Positions 34,580 to 47,726 are shown, counted from the stretch's first letter. The stretch is 64,000 bases of DNA from Rothia mucilaginosa ATCC 25296 (GCF_000175615.1 NZ_ACVO01000009.1:62001-126000), one strand, 5' to 3'. Notes: generated by a model not told the origin, from the sequence alone. Made by a program: numbers and translations.

Positions 34580-35176
34580 CTAGGACTCATCACTCAGAGT
34601 CAAGGTCACGCCACCAACCAGCTTCGCAGCCAGGTTGTACAGAATCGCGCCAATCATACCCAGTAGAGTAAAGACCACAGTGTTGACCACAGCAAAAATA
34701 GTAGTCACCAAAGCAACCTGACCCAGCGAAATCATCTGCGAAATATCCACAGTGGTCGAACCGGTACCCAGCGAGCTAATCAGCTGGTTCACACCGGTAA
34801 ACGCACCAGAAGCCTGCAGGAACAGCCAGAGAATCACCGAAGCCACCACAGTCACAATGCCCAAAGCAATAGACAGCAGGAAGATCAGCTTAGCAACCGA
34901 CCACGTATCAACCTTCTGAACCACCAGGCGCGCACGACGAATCTTCGAACGCGGTGCAGGACGCACCAGCTGACGGCGCGAACCAGTAGGACGCTTAGCG
35001 TTCACAGGGCGCTTACCGGCAGGACGCTTAGCGGTACCGCCAGGACGAGCCTGGCCCGAACGCGCCTGAGCCGGGCGACGCGCGCCAGCCTTAGCCGCAC
35101 CCGAAGACTTAGATGCGCCAGCCGACGCCGAACGCTGTGCCGACGCAGGAGAGGAGCTCGCGGGAGTGCTGCTCAT
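34580..35176 (-). CDS. DUF3566 membrane protein following gyrA
   Basis: 198 aa. A strongly basic, Ala/Arg/Pro-rich disordered N-terminus (~1-85) precedes two TMs (~92-118 and ~155-182) with the conserved VDTWSVAKLIFLLSIALG and FTLLGMIGAILYNLAAKLVGG. It is the standard gene after gyrA in Actinobacteria. Its ATG overlaps the gyrA stop (TAATG), giving coupled translation. Function unknown. Confidence 0.87.
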   Translation of the reverse strand: MSSTPASSSPASAQRSASAGASKSSGAAKAGARRPAQARSGQARPGGTAKRPAGKRPVNAKRPTGSRRQLVRPAPRSKIRRARLVVQKVDTWSVAKLIFLLSIALGIVTVVASVILWLFLQASGAFTGVNQLISSLGTGSTTVDISQMISLGQVALVTTIFAVVNTVVFTLLGMIGAILYNLAAKLVGGVTLTLSDES

Positions 35177-37806
35177 TAGTTACCTCCAGTAGCGGTGAGA
35201 TCGGCAGCCGCCGCTTCACCCTCGTTGTCCGTACCGGGCGCCTCAGAAGACTCCGAAGCCTCGGTGTTCTCAGTGGTTTCATCGTCGCTATCATCCAGCT
35301 GACGATCCTGGTTGCGTGCAACACCAATAATAGAATCGCCCTTACCGGGCTTTGCAAAGATAACACCCATAGTATCGCGTCCCTTCGCAGGAACCTCATT
35401 CACGTTCGAACGAACGACCTTGCCACTGGCCATAACCACCAGCACCTCGTCCTCTTCGTCCACGATGAGGCCACCCACCAGGGCGCCACGATCCTCAACT
35501 AGCTTAGCAACCTTAATGCCGAAGCCGTTACGGCCCTGCACGCGGTACTCATCCACGCTCGTACGCTTCGCGTAACCACCCTCAGTGACCACGAAGACGA
35601 AGGAGCCCTCAGTAACCACATTCGCAGAAATCAGCTCATCGCCCTCACGGAACTTCATACCGGTCACACCGGAGGTCGAACGACCCATCGGGCGCAACGA
35701 CGCATCATCAGCGTGGAAGCGCAGCGACATACCGTTACGCGACACCAGCAGAATATCGTCCTTATCCGAAACGGTGAACGCCGAAACAACCTCATCGCCC
35801 TCACGCAGGTTAATCGCAATCAGGCCGGCAGTACGGTTCGTATCGTAATCGCTCAGGCGGCTCTTCTTCACCATGCCGCCGCGAGTAGCAAGCACCAGGT
35901 ACTCAGCATCCTCATAGCTCTTCAGCTCCATGACCTGAGCAATATGCTCACCGCCCTGGAACTCCAGCAGGTTCGCAATGTGCTGACCCTTCGCGTCACG
36001 ACCGGCCTCCTGCAGCTCGTAACCCTTCGCACGGTACACGCGACCCAGGTTCGTGAAGAACAGAATCCAGCTGTGCGTAGTGGTCACAAAGAAGTGTTCC
36101 ACCACGTCATCACCGCGTAGCGAGGCACCCTTAATGCCCTTACCGCCGCGGTGCTGGCTACGGTACTGATCACTTCGGGTGCGCTTAATGTAGCCGCCGC
36201 GAGTAATCGTGACCACGACCTCTTCCTCGGGGATGAGGTCTTCCATGGACATGTCGCCGTTGTAGCCGTACATAATCTGGGTGCGACGCTCATCGCCGTA
36301 GCGGTTCACAATCTCACCCAGCTCCTCAGAGATAATCTCGCGCTGGCGAGTCTCCGAAGCAATAATCGCGTTGTACTCAGCGATCATGCGCATCAGCTCA
36401 TCGTGGCGATCCTGAATCTTCTGACGCTCCAAAGCAGCCAGACGACGTAGCTGCATGTTCAGAATTGCCTGAGCCTGAGCCTCATCAATCTGCAGGAACT
36501 CCATCAGGCCGCTACGCGCCTCATCAGCGGTGGGGGAGCGGCGAATCAGGGCAATAACCTCATCCAGAGCATCCAGAGCCTTCAGCAGGCCACGCAGGAT
36601 GTGCGCCTCTTCCTCCGCCTGACGCAGACGGTAACGGGTACGACGAACAATAACGTCCATCTGGTGATCCACCCAGTGACGCACAAACGCATCCAGGGAC
36701 AGGGTACGCGGCACGCCATCCACAATGGCGAGCATATTCGCGGAGAAGTTCTCCTGCAGCTGGGTGTGCTTGTACAGGTTGTTCAGCACAACCTTCGGGG
36801 AAGCATCACGCTTGAGCACAATCACCAGACGCTGACCGGTACGACCCGAAGTCTCATCGCGCAGATCCGCGATGCCGGTGACCTTACCGTCCTTGATGAG
36901 CTCAGCAATCTTAATCGCCAGGTTATCCGGGTTCGCCTGGTACGGCAGCTCGGTGACCACAAGGCAGGTACGACCGTGGATTTCCTCCACGTTGACCACC
37001 GCGCGCATGGTGATGGAGCCGCGGCCAGTACGGTACGCATCCTCAATACCCTTGGTACCCAGAATCTGTGCACCGGTCGGGAAGTCCGGGCCCTTAATGC
37101 GCGCCATCAGCGCGTTCAGCAGCTCCTCATTGGTGGCGTGCGGGTTCTTCAGGAACCACTCCACACCCTCGGCAACCTCACGCAGGTTATGCGGCGGGAT
37201 ATTGGTCGCCATACCCACAGCAATACCCGAAGAACCGTTGACCAGCAGGTTCGGGATGCGCGCGGGCAGAACGGTCGGTTCCAGGGACTTGCCGTCGTAG
37301 TTGGGCTGGAAATCAACGGTGTCTTCGTTGATGTCACGCACCATCTCAAGGGCAATGGGAGCCATCTTGGTCTCGGTGTATCGAGGCGCTGCAGCACCGT
37401 CGTTACCGGGGGAGCCGAAGTTACCCTGACCCAGAGCCAGCGGGTAACGCATAATCCAGCTCTGAATCAGGCGCACCAGAGTGTCGTAGATAGCGCTATC
37501 GCCGTGGGGGTGGAACTGACCCATCACGTCGCCGACCACGCGGGCGCACTTATTGAAGGATCGGTCCGGGCGGTAGCCGCCGTCGTACATCGCGTAGATC
37601 ACGCGGCGGTGCACGGGCTTGAGGCCGTCACGCACATCCGGCAGGGCGCGGCCAATAATAACCGCCATTGCGTAGTCCAGGTAGGAACGCTGCATTTCGG
37701 TCTGCAGGTCCACCTGTTCAATGTGACCGTGGTGGTCTACGCTTTCAGCGCCACCGTTGCTGACTACGTCAACCTCAGCGGATTTATTCTGCTGTTCTTC
37801 GCTCAT
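35176..37806 (-). CDS. gyrA: DNA gyrase subunit A
   Basis: 876 aa from ATG at 37806 (AGGAATGAGAAAG upstream); a TTG at 37824 is less likely. Breakage-reunion subunit of gyrase, which introduces negative supercoils. Catalytic Tyr lies in [11 protein letters not shown] (~124). The quinolone-resistance region [13 protein letters not shown] keeps Ser and Asp at the usual resistance positions. Winged-helix and tower domains run to ~520, then the beta-pinwheel repeats that wrap DNA, with a GyrA box QRGGKGI (seen as [10 protein letters not shown]). An acidic Glu/Asp-rich tail of ~45 residues ends the protein. Downstream of gyrB in one operon. Confidence 0.97.
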   Translation of the reverse strand: MSEEQQNKSAEVDVVSNGGAESVDHHGHIEQVDLQTEMQRSYLDYAMAVIIGRALPDVRDGLKPVHRRVIYAMYDGGYRPDRSFNKCARVVGDVMGQFHPHGDSAIYDTLVRLIQSWIMRYPLALGQGNFGSPGNDGAAAPRYTETKMAPIALEMVRDINEDTVDFQPNYDGKSLEPTVLPARIPNLLVNGSSGIAVGMATNIPPHNLREVAEGVEWFLKNPHATNEELLNALMARIKGPDFPTGAQILGTKGIEDAYRTGRGSITMRAVVNVEEIHGRTCLVVTELPYQANPDNLAIKIAELIKDGKVTGIADLRDETSGRTGQRLVIVLKRDASPKVVLNNLYKHTQLQENFSANMLAIVDGVPRTLSLDAFVRHWVDHQMDVIVRRTRYRLRQAEEEAHILRGLLKALDALDEVIALIRRSPTADEARSGLMEFLQIDEAQAQAILNMQLRRLAALERQKIQDRHDELMRMIAEYNAIIASETRQREIISEELGEIVNRYGDERRTQIMYGYNGDMSMEDLIPEEEVVVTITRGGYIKRTRSDQYRSQHRGGKGIKGASLRGDDVVEHFFVTTTHSWILFFTNLGRVYRAKGYELQEAGRDAKGQHIANLLEFQGGEHIAQVMELKSYEDAEYLVLATRGGMVKKSRLSDYDTNRTAGLIAINLREGDEVVSAFTVSDKDDILLVSRNGMSLRFHADDASLRPMGRSTSGVTGMKFREGDELISANVVTEGSFVFVVTEGGYAKRTSVDEYRVQGRNGFGIKVAKLVEDRGALVGGLIVDEEDEVLVVMASGKVVRSNVNEVPAKGRDTMGVIFAKPGKGDSIIGVARNQDRQLDDSDDETTENTEASESSEAPGTDNEGEAAAADLTATGGN

Positions 37807-37885
37807 TACTTTCTCATTCCTCAATGACTCGCTCGGCTATATAGCTCATTTGACATATTCCATACGGGGCATATGCCGTTTCGTG

Positions 37886-40338
<2,453 letters not shown>

Positions 40339-41034
40339 CTACCCGTAGGTGTCGCGCACACCGCGCATACCGGTGGCACGCCGATAGCCTCGCTGATTCC
40401 AGCGTCCGTTATTCGGGCCCAGCACGCGAACCTGGGCCACGACACCATCACCCAGTTCACGGCGGAAAAGTTCGATGAGGTGCCCGTGCATCAGGCGCAG
40501 CTGAGTCGTCCAGGCGGTAGAGTCGCACTGGACTTCAACAATGGAGTTTTCGAAGCTGATGGGGCGGGTGTGTGCCGCGATTTCAGGGCCCACGAGCTCA
40601 GCCCAGCGGGCCAGCACACTAGAGACCGCCACGGGCTCTTTCCAGCCACGAGAACGAATCAGGGCACTGACGATGCCACCGAGGGGTTTGGGGTCGCGAG
40701 AGCTCTCTCCGGGGCCGCTATAGCCACCCATGACGCGGGGGTCCCACCCCTGCGCTCGCCGTGATTTCTTCTTCGAGGCGGTTCCAGACATGACCGCACC
40801 GAAGTCACGCATGATTTTATTCGCCGAGAATGCATTCAGGGGCGCCTCGCCGCGTTCTTGAGCCGCCATTCGCATGCGGGTCAGCAGGGCGGAGGGGGCA
40901 TCCACCTCGTCACGGTAGAACTCAACCACGCCGTCAACCTCGTGCGGGTTTTGAGGCTCCGCAAACTGCGGTTCCGCGAATTCACCGAATGTTTCACGTG
41001 AAACATGGTTTTGAGGGCGGACGGGGTTACTCAT
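40339..41034 (-). CDS. dciA: DciA-like DUF721 protein (helicase loader)
   Basis: 231 aa from ATG at 41034 (GGAGGGTGACGG upstream). The C-terminal DUF721 domain (~110-205) has WAELVGPEIAAHTRP and a LTxL-type ending (LRLMHGHLIELFRRELG). DciA loads the replicative helicase DnaB in bacteria without DnaC/DnaI. It overlaps the recF end by 8 bases, the usual actinobacterial order. A parS lies inside its N-terminus and encodes VSRET. Confidence 0.88.
   Translation of the reverse strand: MSNPVRPQNHVSRETFGEFAEPQFAEPQNPHEVDGVVEFYRDEVDAPSALLTRMRMAAQERGEAPLNAFSANKIMRDFGAVMSGTASKKKSRRAQGWDPRVMGGYSGPGESSRDPKPLGGIVSALIRSRGWKEPVAVSSVLARWAELVGPEIAAHTRPISFENSIVEVQCDSTAWTTQLRLMHGHLIELFRRELGDGVVAQVRVLGPNNGRWNQRGYRRATGMRGVRDTYG
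40990..41005. other. parS site inside dciA
   Basis: Full 16-base TGTTTCACGTGAAACA within the 5' end of dciA, read through as HVSRET. Confidence 0.92.
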
Positions 41035-42256
41035 CGCCGTCACCCTCCGCGAGCGCAGATGCAGTCAACCCCTCGCTATCCACAGAGGTGGCGGCAGGCT
41101 GCACATACTCGGCATGACCCACAGTCACCGACACCAGGCGGTAGTCGCCCAGCTCCTCCGGAATATCGCTGAGTACCGCGCAGGTAATCAACACCTGCTC
41201 CGCGTCGGCAACCATCACACCCAGGCGGTGGCGGCGCGCAGAATCAAGCTCCGCAAACACATCATCAAGAATCAGAATCGGCGAAGAGCCCGCCGAGGAA
41301 TCATCCTCAACATGCACAAACCAGGACGCCAACTTCAGAGCCAGCGCAAAAGACCAGCTCTCGCCGTGCGAGGCAAAATGCTTCACCGGCATGCCACCGA
41401 GCAGCAGGGTAATATCCTCACGGTGCGGACCCACCAGGGTCACGCCACGCTCAATCTCATCGCGACGACGCTCCGCAAAACCGCGCATCAAAGCCTCCTT
41501 GAGGTCCTCAATGCGCATCAGCGCCGCATGCTCGATCGAGCGCTCGCCCATGCTCGAAAAAACAGTCGACTCATAGTTGAAACCGACCTCTTTAGATCCG
41601 TCTGTCAGCCCTGCGTAGGCGCGGCGAAGCTGCGGCAAAAAACGCTGCAACAGACGAAAACGCGCAGAAAGCAGCTGAGCACCCAGGGTCGACAGCTGCT
41701 CGTCCCAGACCGACAGGGTACTCAAAGCGTTCTCGTCCCGCGCCTTACGCTGCATGGATTTCAGCAACGAATTACGTTGCCGCAAAATCCGCTCATACTC
41801 GCTACGGTACCCGGAGACCACCGGACGCAAAGAGCTCGCCAAATCATCCACAAAACGACGACGACCGGCGGGATCACCCTTCACCAGTTGCAGATCCTCC
41901 GGGGAAAACAGCACCGTGCGGGCAATACCCAGCGCTTCCTTGGCACGCACCGGCGCGGCACGATTAATGCGCACCCGGTTACTCTGCCCCGGAGCAATCT
42001 CAAACTCGGTCACCGTCTGCTGCGAACCGCGCACCGTACGGGTACGGATATAGGCGCGCGAAGCACCCGCCCGCACCAGCGGCCCGTCATGGCTCACACG
42101 GTGCGAAGACAGCGACGCCGCATAGTCGATCGCCTCAACAATATTGGTTTTACCCACACCGTTAGAGCCCAGAAACACCGTAACTCCCGCCGAAAGAGGC
42201 AGGCTCAGCAGAGCGTACGTGCGGTAATCCAACAACGAAATATGGTCGATATACAC
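41027..42256 (-). CDS. recF: DNA replication and repair protein RecF
   Basis: 409 aa from GTG at 42256, supported by AAAGGAG eight bases upstream and the conserved start YIDHISLLDYRTY. ABC-type ATPase of recombinational gap repair: Walker A GSNGVGKTN (~32-40), signature-like FASHGESWSFALALKL, Walker B LILDDVFAELD. It loads RecA at gaps with RecO/RecR. Lies 190 bases downstream of dnaN. Confidence 0.94.
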   Translation of the reverse strand: MYIDHISLLDYRTYALLSLPLSAGVTVFLGSNGVGKTNIVEAIDYAASLSSHRVSHDGPLVRAGASRAYIRTRTVRGSQQTVTEFEIAPGQSNRVRINRAAPVRAKEALGIARTVLFSPEDLQLVKGDPAGRRRFVDDLASSLRPVVSGYRSEYERILRQRNSLLKSMQRKARDENALSTLSVWDEQLSTLGAQLLSARFRLLQRFLPQLRRAYAGLTDGSKEVGFNYESTVFSSMGERSIEHAALMRIEDLKEALMRGFAERRRDEIERGVTLVGPHREDITLLLGGMPVKHFASHGESWSFALALKLASWFVHVEDDSSAGSSPILILDDVFAELDSARRHRLGVMVADAEQVLITCAVLSDIPEELGDYRLVSVTVGHAEYVQPAATSVDSEGLTASALAEGDGDE

Positions 42257-42446
42257 CGGAGCAGCTCCTTTCATGGGGTTTCGCATACGGGGTCGCAGGG
42301 GTTCACAGCGCCAGCTGGCGGGCACAGTGCGCGGGCCAAAATACTGTGGTTTTTCCGCACGGATGAGCGCAGAAAAAACAGCGCAACCCCGCACATACCC
42401 ACGATGCATAGGGCACCGAAAGACGTGCGGGGTAGCGACGCTGAAA

Positions 42447-43571
42447 CTAGTTCGACGGCAGGCGAACCGGCATCAGCAGGTAACGGTAGTTGCGGTCATC
42501 TTCAGCCAGCGGCTCGTCCTGACCGGAAATCACGGCGGGCTTCGGCGCATCGGTGAAGGAGAAACGAACGAACTCAGTACCGAAAACCTTCAAACCATCC
42601 GAGAGGTAGGCGGGGTTGTACGCAACGGTGATGTCATCACCGGACAGGTGCGCCTGCAGAGTCTCGGAAGCCTGAGCCTCATCACCGCGGCCGGCATCAA
42701 TAGCAACCGAGCCCTGAGTGAACTTCAGACGCAGGGGAGTGTTGCGCTCCGCCACGAGGGAGATACGGCGAGCAGCCTCAGCCAGGTCGGAGGTGCGAAC
42801 CACCGCGTGAATCGGGGTCTGTTCGGGGAACAGCGCACGGATGTTGGGGTAGTCGCCGTCCATCAGAACGCTGGTGGTGCGGCGGGTACCCGCTGCGAAG
42901 CCGATCAGCTCACCCGCTGCGGGCAGGGCGATAGACAGATCACCGGAACCGGAGAGGGTGCTACCGACCTCGGAGACGGTCTTAGCCTTCAGCAGCACAG
43001 CCGCCTGGACGTCGGGGTTGACCGGGTTCCACTTGATTTCGCGCATTGCCAGGCGGTAACGGTCGGTGGCGAGCAGGGTCATAGTGTCGCCGTTGATTTC
43101 AACGCGGATACCGGTCAGCAGCGGCAGGGTCTCATCCTTGGACACCGCAATCTGAACCTGCTTGACGGCTTCAGCGAATTCGGCACCGTCCACGGTACCG
43201 GAAATTTCGGGAAGCTCGGGAAGCTCGGGGTAGTCCACGACCGGCATGCCAGCGAGCTGGAAGTTAGCGGAACGGCAGTGAATACGAATCACGGACTCAT
43301 CTGCGGTGAACTCGACGGGTGCGTTCGGTAGGGAGCGGCAAATTTCTGCCAGGATCTTGCCGGGAACCAGGCACACGCCTTCTGCTTCAACATCGGCTGC
43401 AATGACCTGATGGGCGCTGGTCTCGTGATCGAAGCTTGCGATGCTGACCTCACCTGCGGAGGCGGTAATCAGCAGACCGTTGAGTACGGGGGAGGTGGGA
43501 CGCAGCGGAAGTGAGCGTGCCGTCCAGCCGACTGCTTCGGCAAGGACATCGCGTTCAACGGTGAATTTCAT
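42447..43571 (-). CDS. dnaN: DNA polymerase III beta sliding clamp
   Basis: 374 aa from ATG at 43571; a GTG six codons earlier is possible. The start MKFTVERDVLAEAVGW is the conserved clamp N-terminus. Three clamp domains; C-terminal YRYLLMPVRL matches the family's ending that forms part of the peptide-binding groove. It dimerises into a ring that tethers DNA polymerase and repair proteins. Confidence 0.97.
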   Translation of the reverse strand: MKFTVERDVLAEAVGWTARSLPLRPTSPVLNGLLITASAGEVSIASFDHETSAHQVIAADVEAEGVCLVPGKILAEICRSLPNAPVEFTADESVIRIHCRSANFQLAGMPVVDYPELPELPEISGTVDGAEFAEAVKQVQIAVSKDETLPLLTGIRVEINGDTMTLLATDRYRLAMREIKWNPVNPDVQAAVLLKAKTVSEVGSTLSGSGDLSIALPAAGELIGFAAGTRRTTSVLMDGDYPNIRALFPEQTPIHAVVRTSDLAEAARRISLVAERNTPLRLKFTQGSVAIDAGRGDEAQASETLQAHLSGDDITVAYNPAYLSDGLKVFGTEFVRFSFTDAPKPAVISGQDEPLAEDDRNYRYLLMPVRLPSN

Positions 43572-43708
43572 CGAGAAGGCGCCTTTCACGGAATTGGAGA
43601 GTCATTTTTGGGCGCACGTAAAGCTTTGGACGATAGAGCCGGAAATATCGCGTGCTCTGGTGCGCAGTACATCTTCCCGCGCGCGCGTCTATCCATCCTA
43701 CCGGATTT

Positions 43709-43718
43709 TGTAATTACA
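43709..43718. repeat. TGTAATTACA palindrome, copy 2
   Basis: In the dnaA-dnaN spacer, about 140 bases upstream of dnaN. Confidence 0.6.
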
Positions 43719-43787
43719 CAGAGACACGGAGGTCGCTCCTGCAGCGAAAAATCGGGTGAAATGAGGCATGTAGTACCGCTGTATTTT

Positions 43788-43797
43788 TGTAATTACA
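43788..43797. repeat. TGTAATTACA palindrome, copy 3
   Basis: 79 bases (start to start) from copy 2. Flanked by TTTT and AAAG, extending the dyad to TTGTAATTACAA. Confidence 0.6.
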
Positions 43798-44359
43798 AAG
43801 ATAGGCGGAAGGTGTAGCAAACCCAGTCGAAAACAGGTTCGAATTAGGTGATGGTTCGGTGTTGGTTTCTTCTTCAAACCCAACCTAAGAGATAGCATGC
43901 AGCTATTGATCCAAATCCGCGAAAATCTACGTTTTCAGTGAGGGTGCACAGAAAAACCTGAACCAGCCCGGTTGGTCGAGCAGAACTACTTGTTATGGGG
44001 AGGATTTTTTCTTTAAGTACAGTAGTATTGTTAACGCTTGTGGAAACGGTGGAAAACCCCTTCCTTGCCTGCAATGACGCGGAAGTATCCTGTGGACATT
44101 AAGTGGAAGAAACCACTCAACGCTGAGGATGCATTGTGTATGGATATTTATACATTTCCTCGATTCCACACCTTTTGAATATTCATGCACTTAACGTCCA
44201 CACGAGCGCATGAGTTAAAGCACAGCTTATCCACACCCCGAAAATCCAGTTTTTCGAGTCGCTAAAACCCTTGAATACAGCACTAAATCCCCGCCCCGAA
44301 ACCCATAAAACACCTAGTTGAGGCACAAAATAAGCTGCGGGGCAGGGATAAAAGTACGT

Positions 44360-46057
44360 CTAGCCAGCGGCGCGCTGCTCCTGGCGAATCAAATTCGTCA
44401 GCTCAGTAACCTGATTAAAAATCGTCTGACGCTCCGCCATCTGCGCGCTCACTTTACGCACCGCGTGCATCACCGTCGTATGGTCGCGGCCGCCCAAATC
44501 GTTACCAATACGCGGCAGGGACATCTCGGTCAGCTCACGCAGAAGATACATCGCCACCTGACGCGCATTCGTGAGCGTACGGGTGCGAGACTTCGACTGC
44601 ATATCCTCAATAGACACATCAAAATACTTCGCCACCGTCGCCAAAACCAGCGCCGACGTAATCTCCGCACCACCGGTATCAGAGAGCAAATCCTTCAGAT
44701 AGGTCTCCGCCTCAGCCAGAGTAATGGGCTCCGGCGGCTTCTTCATCGAGGCGGCAGCGCTCGCGCGAATCAGAGCGCCCTCCAACTCGCGAATATTGGC
44801 CGTGACATGGGAAGCAATGTACTCCATGACGTCATCGCGCACCGGCAAAATCTCGTTCTGAGCCTTCTTCCGCAGAATCGCGATACGAGTCTCCAGCTCC
44901 GGAGGCTGCACATCCACATTCAGACCCGAACCGAAACGCGAACGCATACGCTCAGCGAAACCGGTCAGCTGCTTCGGCGGCAAATCAGAGGTAATCACGA
45001 TCTGCTTCTGGTGGTTGTACAGGGCGTTAAACGTATGGAAGAACTCCTCCATCGTCGCCTCTTTGCCCGCCAAAAACTGGATATCGTCAATCAGAAGAAC
45101 ATCAACATTGCGGTAAATCTGCTTGAACGACGAACCCTCATCGTCACGAATCGAGTTAATGAAATCGTTCGTGAACTCCTCAGAATTCACGTAGCGTACG
45201 CGCAGATTCGGGTACAGGTACTTGGTGTAGTGGCCGATCGCGTGTAGCAGGTGGGTCTTGCCCAAGCCCGAACCGCCGTAGATGAACAGCGGGTTGTAGA
45301 CAATGCCGGGCTGCTCCGCCACAGCGAAAGCGCTCGCGTGCGCAAAGCGGTTGGACTGACCAATCACGAAGGTGTCGAAGGTGTAGTTCGGGTTCAGTCG
45401 GGCAGAGCTATCCCAAGTCGGCGCGTTTTCCGGGTCTTCATGCGGATGCACCTGCTGGGCCTCCGGTACCGTCGGGGCGTCCGGAACGAAAGTAGGTGCC
45501 GGGTATTCGCGAGGCGCCGGCGCGCCCGCAACAGGAGCCGCCGGCTGCTGTGCGGAGGGGAATCCGGCACGCTCCGCTTCCAAAGCCTGCAGGGAGGGGC
45601 GGGTGACCTGCTCATCAGCGGGCACCTCATAGTGGTCAGGGCCCGGATGCGGCTCGGTGTAGTACTCAAAAGCGCGCGAACCGGCGGGCGCCTCAGGATG
45701 TGCAGAAGCCGCCGGGACCGAAGGGGCGGGCTGGTGCTCGACAGGAACCTCGCGCTCACCATGGAAAACGTCCTGACTTGCAGGTTCAACCGGAATCATC
45801 GACTCATTCACATCGAAAAGCGCGGTGGTCGACGGGCCAAAAGCCTCGTGCAGAGCCGCACGGAACGAAGCGCTAATCTGCTCCTCAAAGACCGCACGGG
45901 TGAGCTTATTCGGCACCTCAATGATGAGGCGAGAAGAACCCATCAATCCCTGAGGCTGCGCAAGATTCACGAAACCGCGCTGACGTGCCGTCACCGCCGG
46001 ATCGGCGGCAAGAATGGAGAGCAGATGCGCCCAGCGTGCCTGAAGGGAGTCGGTCAT
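44360..46057 (-). CDS. dnaA: Chromosomal replication initiator DnaA
   Basis: 565 aa from ATG at 46057; a GTG at 46075 is a less likely alternative. Domain I (~1-80) binds the helicase and regulators. A long Pro/Ala/Glu-rich domain II linker (~95-230) is typical of Actinobacteria. AAA+ domain III has Walker [10 protein letters not shown] (~262) and Walker [15 protein letters not shown]. Domain IV carries the DNA-binding signature [12 protein letters not shown]. It unwinds oriC at DnaA boxes, which lie on both sides of the gene. Confidence 0.98.
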   Translation of the reverse strand: MTDSLQARWAHLLSILAADPAVTARQRGFVNLAQPQGLMGSSRLIIEVPNKLTRAVFEEQISASFRAALHEAFGPSTTALFDVNESMIPVEPASQDVFHGEREVPVEHQPAPSVPAASAHPEAPAGSRAFEYYTEPHPGPDHYEVPADEQVTRPSLQALEAERAGFPSAQQPAAPVAGAPAPREYPAPTFVPDAPTVPEAQQVHPHEDPENAPTWDSSARLNPNYTFDTFVIGQSNRFAHASAFAVAEQPGIVYNPLFIYGGSGLGKTHLLHAIGHYTKYLYPNLRVRYVNSEEFTNDFINSIRDDEGSSFKQIYRNVDVLLIDDIQFLAGKEATMEEFFHTFNALYNHQKQIVITSDLPPKQLTGFAERMRSRFGSGLNVDVQPPELETRIAILRKKAQNEILPVRDDVMEYIASHVTANIRELEGALIRASAAASMKKPPEPITLAEAETYLKDLLSDTGGAEITSALVLATVAKYFDVSIEDMQSKSRTRTLTNARQVAMYLLRELTEMSLPRIGNDLGGRDHTTVMHAVRKVSAQMAERQTIFNQVTELTNLIRQEQRAAG

Positions 46058-46202
46058 GGAATTCTTTACTTTCACTCGATGTGAAGCGGTGGTGCAGTAA
46101 AGAAATCATGCCGGAGGCCACCGCGAGGTCATTAAGATTCTACCCGCTTAATACACAGGGAGAGAAAGTTATCCACAAGAGTTTTCCACACGGTGGAAAA
46201 CT

Positions 46203-46212
46203 TGTAATTACA
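46203..46212. repeat. TGTAATTACA palindrome, copy 4
   Basis: Lies between DnaA boxes at 46182 and 46215 in the dnaA upstream region. Confidence 0.6.
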
Positions 46213-46481
46213 GAAGTGGATAAGCGATGGATTTAAGTGCATAACAGGTCTTCTTCCCTGATATTTAGCGGAAAACTCCAAAAGCTCAAGGGTGTGGATA
46301 ACTCGCTGATAGTAGGGGGTTTGGGTGGGATATACACCATGGTGGATATCCTGCTGCCGTAAATATCCCCAGGTTTGCGTCCCAAGAGTACATAGTGTCT
46401 CCACAGCCTGTGCACCCGCCACGATTACCACCTCCACACCACAAACGAGCCCGGAATCACGCGGAAAAAAGCGTCAAGAAC

Positions 46482-46510
46482 TTGATTTACGCCCTCCACT
46501 CTTCTAGAGT
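46482..46510 (+). promoter_or_regulatory. Likely rpmH promoter
   Basis: TTGATT (46482-46487), 17-base spacer, TAGAGT (46505-46510), about 115 bases before rpmH. Confidence 0.5.
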
Positions 46511-46626
46511 TGTGCTGTTGTGTGTGCACCGCCTACTGCGAATAGTCGCGGTACCTCCGTGCACCAAGAAGCGTACGGTTCCGATACCCGTGAGGGCACG
46601 AACCGCAAAAATCAAGGAGACAAAGT

Positions 46627-46764
46627 ATGAGCAAGCGTACTTTCCAGCCGAACAACCGCCGTCGCGCTAAGAAGCACGGCTTCCGTCTGCGTATGCGTAC
46701 CCGTGCAGGCCGCGCGATTCTGTCGAGCCGCCGCGGTAAGGGTCGCGCAAAGCTCTCGGCCTAA
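46627..46764 (+). CDS. rpmH: 50S ribosomal protein L34
   Basis: 45 aa, [19 protein letters not shown] start and the very basic [10 protein letters not shown] end, which is full-length L34. CAAGGAGACAAAGT precedes the ATG. First gene on the right of oriC, followed by rnpA as in most bacteria. Confidence 0.98.
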   Translation: MSKRTFQPNNRRRAKKHGFRLRMRTRAGRAILSSRRGKGRAKLSA

Positions 46765-46774
46765 TTACGGCATA

Positions 46775-46814
46775 TAGTTCGCCCGCCGATGCACACGCAT
46801 CGGCGGGCGAACTA
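46775..46814 (+). terminator. Hairpin between rpmH and rnpA
   Basis: Perfect 18-base arms (46775-46792 and 46797-46814), 4-base loop. No T-run, so it is probably a partial terminator or processing site that lets rpmH be made in excess over rnpA. Confidence 0.65.
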
Positions 46815-46890
46815 TCATTAAGCGTGAAATACACGCGGAGGTCAGCTCACCACATGAGCCGAATCTCCCACACTACGTAAAGGGGAACAC

Positions 46891-47256
46891 GTGCTGCCTC
46901 AACGGCACCGTATGCGCACCAGCGCAGAATTCTCCCACGCCTTCCGTTCCGGCATCCGTACAGGACGTCGGAACATCGTTGTATCTACGGCGAAAAATCC
47001 TGGAAAAACAACCCAGGTAGGTTTCATTGTGTCGAAGGCGGTGGGCAACGCAGTCACACGCAACCTGGTCAAGCGCCGGTTGCGTGAACTTGCCGCGCTC
47101 ACCTGCGCCGCGCATCCGGAAGGCTACGCCATTGCTGTGCGAGCGCTTCCCGCCTCCGCGAGCGCCAGCTGGGATCAGTTGCGCCGCGACTACGAATCGG
47201 CACTCGAGGCTGCGTTCGCTAAGCTCGACCTGTCTCAGAGCAAGGAGAAGCCGTGA
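46891..47256 (+). CDS. rnpA: Ribonuclease P protein component
   Basis: 121 aa, GTG start with AAAGGGGA upstream. RNR signature region AVTRNLVKRRLREL (~55-68) and basic, aromatic-poor fold of the family. Binds RNase P RNA to mature tRNA 5' ends. Its last four bases overlap yidD (GTGA). Confidence 0.95.
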   Translation: MLPQRHRMRTSAEFSHAFRSGIRTGRRNIVVSTAKNPGKTTQVGFIVSKAVGNAVTRNLVKRRLRELAALTCAAHPEGYAIAVRALPASASASWDQLRRDYESALEAAFAKLDLSQSKEKP

Positions 47257-47726
47257 GTCGTTCCCAGCGTGACCGCTGTGAAGAACGCTTCCACGCGCAT
47301 CACAGCGGCACCTATAGCGCATCTGCCGAGACTCTGGGCCCCGACGAGCTGCTGGCACTAGCACCTAACGAATTCGTAAGGCCTGAAACTTTCTTGCAGG
47401 CTCTCTACGTTCTACCGCAGAACCTGCTGATCGCGTGCATGAAGGCCTACCGCAAGGTCGTGTCCCCCCTCTACGGGAATGTGTGCCGCTACTACCCGAC
47501 CTGCTCAGCCTACGCTCTGGAGGCGCTGACCACCCACGGTGCGATGGGCGGGCTTTCCCTGACGGTGCGCCGTATTCTGCGGTGTGTTCCCTGGGCAACC
47601 GGAGGTATCGACCCAGTCCCGGAGGGGAAGCGCACTTTCGCTCCCGGAGCAGAACCGAAAATTATTCTGCTCAACCACCCCCATCTTTACACCCCTCACA
47701 CCGGTGGTGACGCCCGCCCTGAGTAG
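47253..47726 (+). CDS. yidD: Membrane protein insertion efficiency factor YidD, extended
   Basis: 157 aa, GTG start overlapping rnpA. The YidD core (~63-130) reads AYRKVVSPLYGNVCRYYPTCSAYALEAL with its conserved Cys pair and GxxxxxRRILRC. YidD proteins are commonly about 70-115 aa; this one has ~50 extra N-terminal residues (His/Ser/Glu-rich, no homology I recognise) and a ~25-residue C-terminal extension. It helps YidC insert membrane proteins; yidC follows 51 bases downstream. Confidence 0.92.
   Translation: MSRSQRDRCEERFHAHHSGTYSASAETLGPDELLALAPNEFVRPETFLQALYVLPQNLLIACMKAYRKVVSPLYGNVCRYYPTCSAYALEALTTHGAMGGLSLTVRRILRCVPWATGGIDPVPEGKRTFAPGAEPKIILLNHPHLYTPHTGGDARPE

Larger units (their letters stand above)
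43572..44359. other. dnaA-dnaN spacer, part of oriC
   Basis: 788 bases, AT-rich. Perfect DnaA box TTATCCACA at 44227-44235. Degenerate boxes lie near 44039 (TGTGGAAAC), 44092 (TGTGGACAT) and 44195 (GTCCACA). Two TGTAATTACA palindromes at 43709 and 43788. AT-rich stretches (about 44005-44035 and 44135-44165) could be the unwinding element. In Streptomyces and mycobacteria the functional origin lies in this spacer. Confidence 0.75.
46058..46626. other. dnaA-rpmH spacer, part of oriC
   Basis: 569 bases. Perfect boxes TTATCCACA at 46169-46177 and TGTGGATAA at 46293-46301; TTTTCCACA at 46182-46190; AGTGGATAA at 46215-46223. A TGTAATTACA palindrome at 46203. The box density exceeds that of the other spacer. 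Probably serves both as the dnaA autoregulatory promoter region and as part of a two-part origin. Confidence 0.72.

Noticed and set aside
41114..42556. A 480-codon plus-strand frame over recF
   Set aside because: Antisense shadow of recF with no recognisable domain.
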